A DNA stretch of 64,000 nucleotides from Lingula anatina (Eukaryota; Brachiopoda; Lingulata; Lingulida; Lingulidae): the NCBI RefSeq assembly GCF_001039355.2, contig NW_019775831.1, forward strand, positions 79,044-143,043. Direction: 5' to 3'. Under the pieces are notes generated by a model. The model ran no database searches and was not told the origin of the DNA. It worked only from the letters and a program-made list of their open reading frames with translations. The position numbers were made by a program, and so were the translations under genes. This document shows positions 58,376-64,000 of the stretch, one piece after another (position 1 is the stretch's first letter; the number at the start of each line of letters is the position of its first letter).

Positions 58376-61300
58376 TTAACAAGCACTGGGCGAGGCGGCG
58401 AAGACCTTGGAGTCAGTGTCGTAGATCGTAGCGTCACTGGTACAGAAGTACGAGCTGAAAAGAAAAAGGATAAAAGACTCCGATTAAGATCACGTGCTCA
58501 TCATTAACTCTTCCATTCTATGCCACGTTCAATAGGTGCAGACCTTACAGCGAAGAGCCATTAGATGATGATAAAATGTGGGGAAAAGAAATTGCGAGTT
58601 CACTTCCATATAAACGTCAGTATGTATAACTTGTTCCACTGACAACACGATCGAATTCCAAGATTAATATCAATGCAGTAAGTGTTTAAATCTACAGAGT
58701 CTCAACCCAAAGTGTATTAAAAAGTGCTGGTCGATCCTGGTGGATATAAATCGATTCCTAGAGTATCAATCTATCCAGAAACTGTATTTAAATAATTAAA
58801 ATGTCACGGAGAAATTAGGCAGCACATATTGACAAGGCGTAGCAATCAGTTACGGTTTTGCCCAGTACATAATATTTGCAGTGATCTATAGCCAATTTAA
58901 ACCTGATATAATCGAATTTCGGCTTATAAATGACATTTTCCCTTTTCTAAGTTCCCTAAAATCTATAATTCCTGCATCCCTGGGAAGCTATTTTGTGACG
59001 TTTTGATTAAAAGTAGTCCAAGGGTACAAGACGGGATCTCTGATTAATAGAAAGTGTTTTGGATTGAGGTAAATGTAGCATATTTAATTTCTTTCATCGA
59101 TTCGTCATTAAATGACATCGCATGGTTTCAAACAAGGAATTTTAGTTATGTATTTCTTTCATGAAATTTTATCCGATATCACCCCCAAACCAATATCGCC
59201 AGTGCACCGGAAGCGCAAGCAGATTAATAAAATACTTAACATTTGGTTGACAGCCTTCAAGATTCTTTACCGGGGCTACGTACTTCCTTCGTAGCACGCA
59301 GCTGTGAATGGCCTTATGAAACCAAGTTAAATGGGTAATAAATTCATAACAAACAATTTGAAAAAAGAGATGAGCTTAACGGGACAGTCTTGTACGTCTA
59401 AGACTCAATTGTGTCCATGGTTTTTAGTTGGAATATAAACTTACGTGTAGTTTCCCTCCCCACTGGTGACGATGGCCCTTCCCACTTTCCAATTGTCTGT
59501 ATAGACCCAGGCAAAGAGACTCTGGTATTTCTCAAATTCAACAGTTAATGACTTGACGGTGCCAAGTGGACTAGTAGTGCGAATCAGTTTGGTCAGGTGA
59601 TCGCCAGGCGCAATAGATGTTGACTCCTCCCTGAAACAACAGTCTTCAAGGTTGCGAAAATATTTCCGTTGTATAATGACATGAGCTCTTTTTGACAGAA
59701 CGATGTATAACATAATGAAAATAATCAATACAAGCCTAGGGATAGGGCAGTTGTCCTGAATCACTCACATTCATCTTTGTTATGATATCTAGAAAGTGCA
59801 ACTGCTTACTACGTATATAATGTTTGATATAAGGAATGAATGAATAAATAAATAGGATGGGATTTCATTTATTTATCTTAAAAAAAATATTTTGTTAGGG
59901 GCAAAGACATTTAACTCGTCTTATTTCAGTAAAAATCTCCTTTAAACAAAATAAAGAAATTAAAAATTCCGAAGAGAACAAATCAAGAACTTACGGTGTG
60001 AGTTGGAACGTGTCGACCTGGCCCCTGTCACCAGTGAAGCTAACGCTGACTTTGCCCCTAGCGGTCTTCTGGAGGTTCGAGCTGGTGATATTCAGAAGGT
60101 AGTGATAATCTGGAAGAAGACATCTCCGCGTTAATGAAGACTACAGTATGAAAATGATAAATCATTAAGTAAAACTAAAAATAGTACATATCGTAAAATC
60201 AGATCTGGTTCTCTGTTCATGGAACAACTGATGTTTTCTTAACTAGTCGCCAAGGAATTAAACATGATGATGATGATAGGACTACATTTTACTTTCAGTA
60301 ACAAGATATTTGTGAATATTCTTGGATATTCCCAATCAAACAAGATGTTTTGTAAGACTAAGCGAAATATTAAGCGCAACTATTACACTACATGTACGAA
60401 ATGTTGTTTTTAGGAATATCAAAACATAATATCTCCAACGTACGTATGACTATTTAAAATCCTTAACTTTTTTTAACTTAGAAGACTCCAGACTACTTTT
60501 TACTAAAAGACAAAATATTGATAAATATTTTTAGTAGTTTGCAACATTTTCTAGTAGCAATCTGTCAGGTTACTTAATGCGAAATATCTTAGTTCAAAGT
60601 AATCTGTTTGTCAACTTTTAACCTCATGACAAAGGTATCGGAATTATCAACTCTCGGTGTTTCATTGCCGTTGCATTTAAGACTCCGTTGGATATTAAAC
60701 CCACTGACGTCATCATGTCACCTTGTCACCTCGAGTTGAAATACACCAGAAATAGGCACGAGGTACCCTCACAGTATGAGACAATATTGGCAGCGGTTAG
60801 TGTGGGCAACTAACTAGCGGCGTCTTTATCAAAGTCACGACTAATCAATACTTATGACACTCACTGCAAAAAGGAGCGGCATCTTGTGTCATAAGATACA
60901 TAGACCCGCGACCAGTCCCCTTATCGGCGTGATATCCCATTCTCACGCAGTCGCCATCTTGGCATGACTTCAGGCATGAGCCAGTCTGGAATGTCTCGTA
61001 ATCTTTGCATGGGTAAGCAGTAAATGGACACCTTGAATTGATGGATTCCGTGAAAAACTCGATGGCACGAGTATGGCTACAGCCTATGGCGGCCTCAACA
61101 CCTGGAATCACACAAAAATGTCTTTTGCAATATGATAATTTAGCTTCATCTGTTTTCAGGTAGCCTATACTTATGACAAAACCAAATGTAGGCCTACTTC
61201 AGATACAATATTTCACCTACATGCGCCCGTTTCAATTGCCTGGGAGATAACGATATTATTTCTGTAAGGACTATCTAATTCTGCTTGCAATTTCACACAG

Positions 61301-63464
61301 ATTCAGTAAAAATATGCTGCAATATATTAAGCTGCGCTTTGTGGTACTAGTATTATCTTTAATTAACACACAGTGTACACGCACACGCACGCACGCACAC
61401 GCACACACCTCAAATAACTCGAATTATGTGTTCATGCATACAGAAAACTTTAACCTTAAATTCTTCTTAGGATTAATTAGGATACATTTTGATTAGACAC
61501 TGTACAGGCCATTACCATACTTATCCAAAAGGGCAGCGTTCCAAATTGTTCCACCTAGTTTGCTCCAAAAGCTATTGTCACACCCGGGTTGATCTGCTCC
61601 ACTGTTTGGGTAAAAATCCACGTGGCCAACCGCTTGGTCTAACCCAAGACCCAGGGAGAGGATGCTGGAGCCGTCGGAATGAATGACATCAACGAAATCA
61701 GCATCGGTTGGATCCAGTCTCACCACGATGTCAGTGTTCTCGAAGTAAGGTTCCGCCGGATCCAGTGCTTGAGGAATATGTTGAAATTATTAAATGAAGT
61801 TAAGCTTATTTCTCTACCTTTCCCCATGTTTAGTCTTATAAAATATCAATTTTAAACACAACATAAGTTCAAATTGGTGAACAAATTATAACTTTGGCGG
61901 TGATGGCTAAGAAAAAAAAGAGATCCGAACGTTAAAATGCCCATATCTATTCGCAATCCCGTCTTTATCGAAAGGAGTTGAAGAGCTCATATCCTTAACT
62001 CTCATGTTGTCCCTAAAGAGATCACAATAAAAAACAATCATACGTTCGCAAGAGATGATAAATAAGATACAACTGCATCCTTAAGCACACACTGATTACC
62101 ACCGACCCGTTATGCGTCCCATGTTGGAGATCCTTTCCCCAGCGTAGCCGCCAATGTGAGCTCCCAAGCTGTGGCCAATGATGTGCATGTCTGTGCTAGC
62201 TGCTCCAGTCTCAGTCATTAGGTATTTTATCATTTGTGCGATTTGGGCACCAACAACTCTCGTGTTAGCTGTAGCTTGGGTGTAGGGCAATTTTGCTCCA
62301 CCGCTCCAATCTACGGCAATTACGTTGAAATCGCCCTAAAATTGAAAAGATAAAAGTTGTTTGAAAAAAAAAAAGAATAAATGAGACGCCAATTGTTCCT
62401 CTGGCTATCATCGCCTTTTGTCAAAAACGAAATAAGACAAATTGATGTAGGACATATATGTATATGCCATGAGGGTAAATATAGCACCATGACGCCAGAT
62501 GCTGATAGAAGTTACAAAAATCAGACCAAGACCACTGTGAGACGACCAAATATCCGGAATATATGGCACCAATTTGTCAGTTAAGGGTAAACGAAACAAG
62601 TACATGATGTGTTTACGCAAAGCTGATTCTGACATACTCACAGCTTTCAGCAATTCCGTGATCATGTTCTGAACCCATTGTTCGCGGATGTTATGTGTGA
62701 AACCGTGGACGATAAATTTCGTTGGTCTCGACCCCACATAGTGAGAGCTGTTGAGCCTCTTGGCGTCGCCGGCGATCAAACGTTCCTCTAGGTCAGGAGT
62801 TTGGTTGTCCCTAGCAAAATCATGCTTGGATTTTTAAACAATCTAACGAACTGAGGACATATCAGTACATCTTTCTGATTGCTGAAAAATGTATTGTGTT
62901 AACACATATAACTAACTGAAATGGGTCTACCAATTGCATCATGGTCTTTTAAAGAAATTGACAACAATCCAACTGAATTATCAGCATATCTCTCTGACGA
63001 AAAATGTAGTGTTTTAAAATTTATTAAGTAACCTAAATAGGTCACGCAAGTACATTATGTTCTCTTTAACAAATTGAAATCCTGGTGTATTAAACCTAAA
63101 ATACTACTTTGTGACGCTTGCTGATGCAATCATTTATATAAAAAGAAAAGCAAGAAAAAGAGTGTCACCAATGGACATACAGTCTTTGTGAAGTGCACAG
63201 CCTTTTGAAGTGTCCTTGTTATTAATATGTTGAAATATTTAGGCAATACTTTCTTCTTTTCGCCATATTAACTTCAGAGTACACGCATATTCTTGCATGC
63301 CTCCTGGGTACAATCTACTTGCCTGGTGTACAGGAGAAACTCTGTTCCAATAGCTTCTGGGGTTTCTGGGAGGAGAGTGAGCGGTCTCTGAAGGCTTCTA
63401 AACGGCGAATCGGTACTGAAACACCCAAGTTCCCCATAGCACACTTGGCGGCTGAGCAACCAGC
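58376..63464 (-). CDS. Pancreatic triglyceride lipase-like secreted lipase (8 exons, 5' end uncertain)
   Basis: Minus-strand exons in order: 63464-63323, 62810-62642, 62335-62107, 61767-61516, 61101-60865, 60109-59995, 59630-59445, 58454-58376 (TAA 58378-58376). They join in phase to about 469 residues. The start VCYGELGCFSTDSPF is the family's mature N terminus. Catalytic triad: Ser in GHSLGAHIGGY (codon 62170-62168), Asp in RITALDPAEP (codon 61762-61760), His in GCSHTRA (codon 61075-61073). Two cysteines (QPGC and IGC) bracket a 28-residue lid. The C-terminal PLAT domain (YHYLLNITSSN to YFCTSDATIYD) ends in Cys, as in pancreatic lipases. Expected role: hydrolysis of dietary triglycerides or phospholipids in the gut lumen. 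Exon 1 starts in phase 1 at acceptor cctttcag, so a signal-peptide exon should lie upstream. Alternatively ATG 63501 starts the protein unspliced. Confidence 0.9.
61378..61408. repeat. (CA/CG)n microsatellite in a lipase intron
   Basis: ACACGCACACGCACGCACGC-type alternation of about 30 bases. Confidence 0.8.
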
Positions 63465-64000
63465 CTGAAAGGTGGTATACATAAGCCGCTAGGGTAGGCA
63501 TTGCTCTTTAGTTAAGTTTGGACTTAAATACGGACTTTTAAATGCATTGCGGGTATAAGAAAGTCGTTCCATATGTCCATTTACGTTGTTCTTCAAACAG
63601 GCTTTTGTAAATTCTTAGCACGTGGGTAAATTCCTGCGCCTGGGGTACCTTGTGGTAAGGTACTACATTGACCAGTTTTTAAATATTTATCAACACTTGA
63701 CAAATATTTCTCGCACATAATTGATGTGCTGTAAATTTTGTTCCTCTCTGTATAGTGTTCTGGATACTGTCGGATGATGGTTCATATTTTTCTAAAACAT
63801 TAAGGATCTCTATAGCTGTTCGAATGAACATTTTTTTTTGCATCAACAGGCCCGTAGCCAGGGGGTTCGGAAGACCGCCCTTTTGCCGAGAAAAGGTATG
63901 CTCTCAGTAAAAATTGATCAAGGCGACACGAATGTTTCATGGTAAAATGTCCACTTTTTTTTTAGAAAAAGAACCTCCCCCTTCTTTGAAATGGCTGGCT
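63465..64000. other. Right edge: lipase 5' side and start of a repeat
   Basis: This should contain the upstream region or signal-peptide exon of the lipase, but I cannot point to a convincing one. From 63847 the phrase CAGGCCCGTAGCCAGGGGG begins. It is the typical terminus of a small hAT-like element common in invertebrate genomes, and the window cuts it. Confidence 0.5.

Noticed and set aside
1-64000. tRNA, rRNA and CRISPR features
   Set aside because: Reading for a TTCGAAT-type tRNA arm with matching stems, rRNA-like blocks and regularly spaced short repeats turned up nothing convincing. The tandem arrays here are satellites. A covariance-model scan would be decisive for tRNAs.

Overview
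The window is eukaryotic: genes are split by GT-AG (and a few GC-AG) introns, the DNA is AT-rich, and microsatellites, small inverted-repeat transposons and decayed LINE fragments are common. The gene content is that of an animal: an SRCR/beta-helix protein, an RGS17/19/20-type protein with a cysteine string, and a secreted pancreatic-type lipase with a PLAT domain. I think a marine invertebrate, probably a deuterostome (hemichordate, echinoderm or amphioxus), is most likely, but the sequence alone does not settle the species.

Layout. 1-2.8 kb: satellite-like repeats, small inverted-repeat elements and a mariner-type transposase remnant. 2.8-4.5 kb (+): the first two coding exons of a secreted SRCR/beta-helix ('bark beetle'-like) protein, with no continuation found. 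4.7-6.7 kb: a decayed terminal-inverted-repeat transposon carrying a broken THAP-like domain. 7.4-12.5 kb: a large nested repeat structure (142-bp tandem array, two ~690-bp fold-back arms, ~340-bp satellite). 14.0-14.6 kb (-): a DUF6314-like protein. 15.7-23.3 kb (+): an 11-exon gene whose exons join in frame into one 1,059-residue protein. Its order is kynurenine 3-monooxygenase-like flavoprotein, biotinyl/lipoyl carrier domain, biotin-protein ligase catalytic and C-terminal domains, then the glutamine-amidotransferase-like domain that sits at the N terminus of fungal biotin-protein ligase. 23.3-31.5 kb: intergenic, with MITEs, a LINE tail and microsatellites. 31.6-55.6 kb (+): an RGS17/19/20-family gene with very large introns holding LINE tails, MITEs and a G/T-rich tandem array. 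58.4-63.5 kb (-): eight exons of a pancreatic triglyceride lipase-like gene, whose signal-peptide exon is not certain.

The standout is the fusion gene at 15.7-23.3 kb. A flavin monooxygenase, a carrier domain with a candidate acceptor lysine, and the enzyme that attaches biotin to such lysines lie on one reading frame. Every splice phase matches, and no polyadenylation signal lies between the two halves. A self-biotinylating flavoenzyme is the natural hypothesis. Its reaction is unknown and the acceptor motif is not the canonical one.
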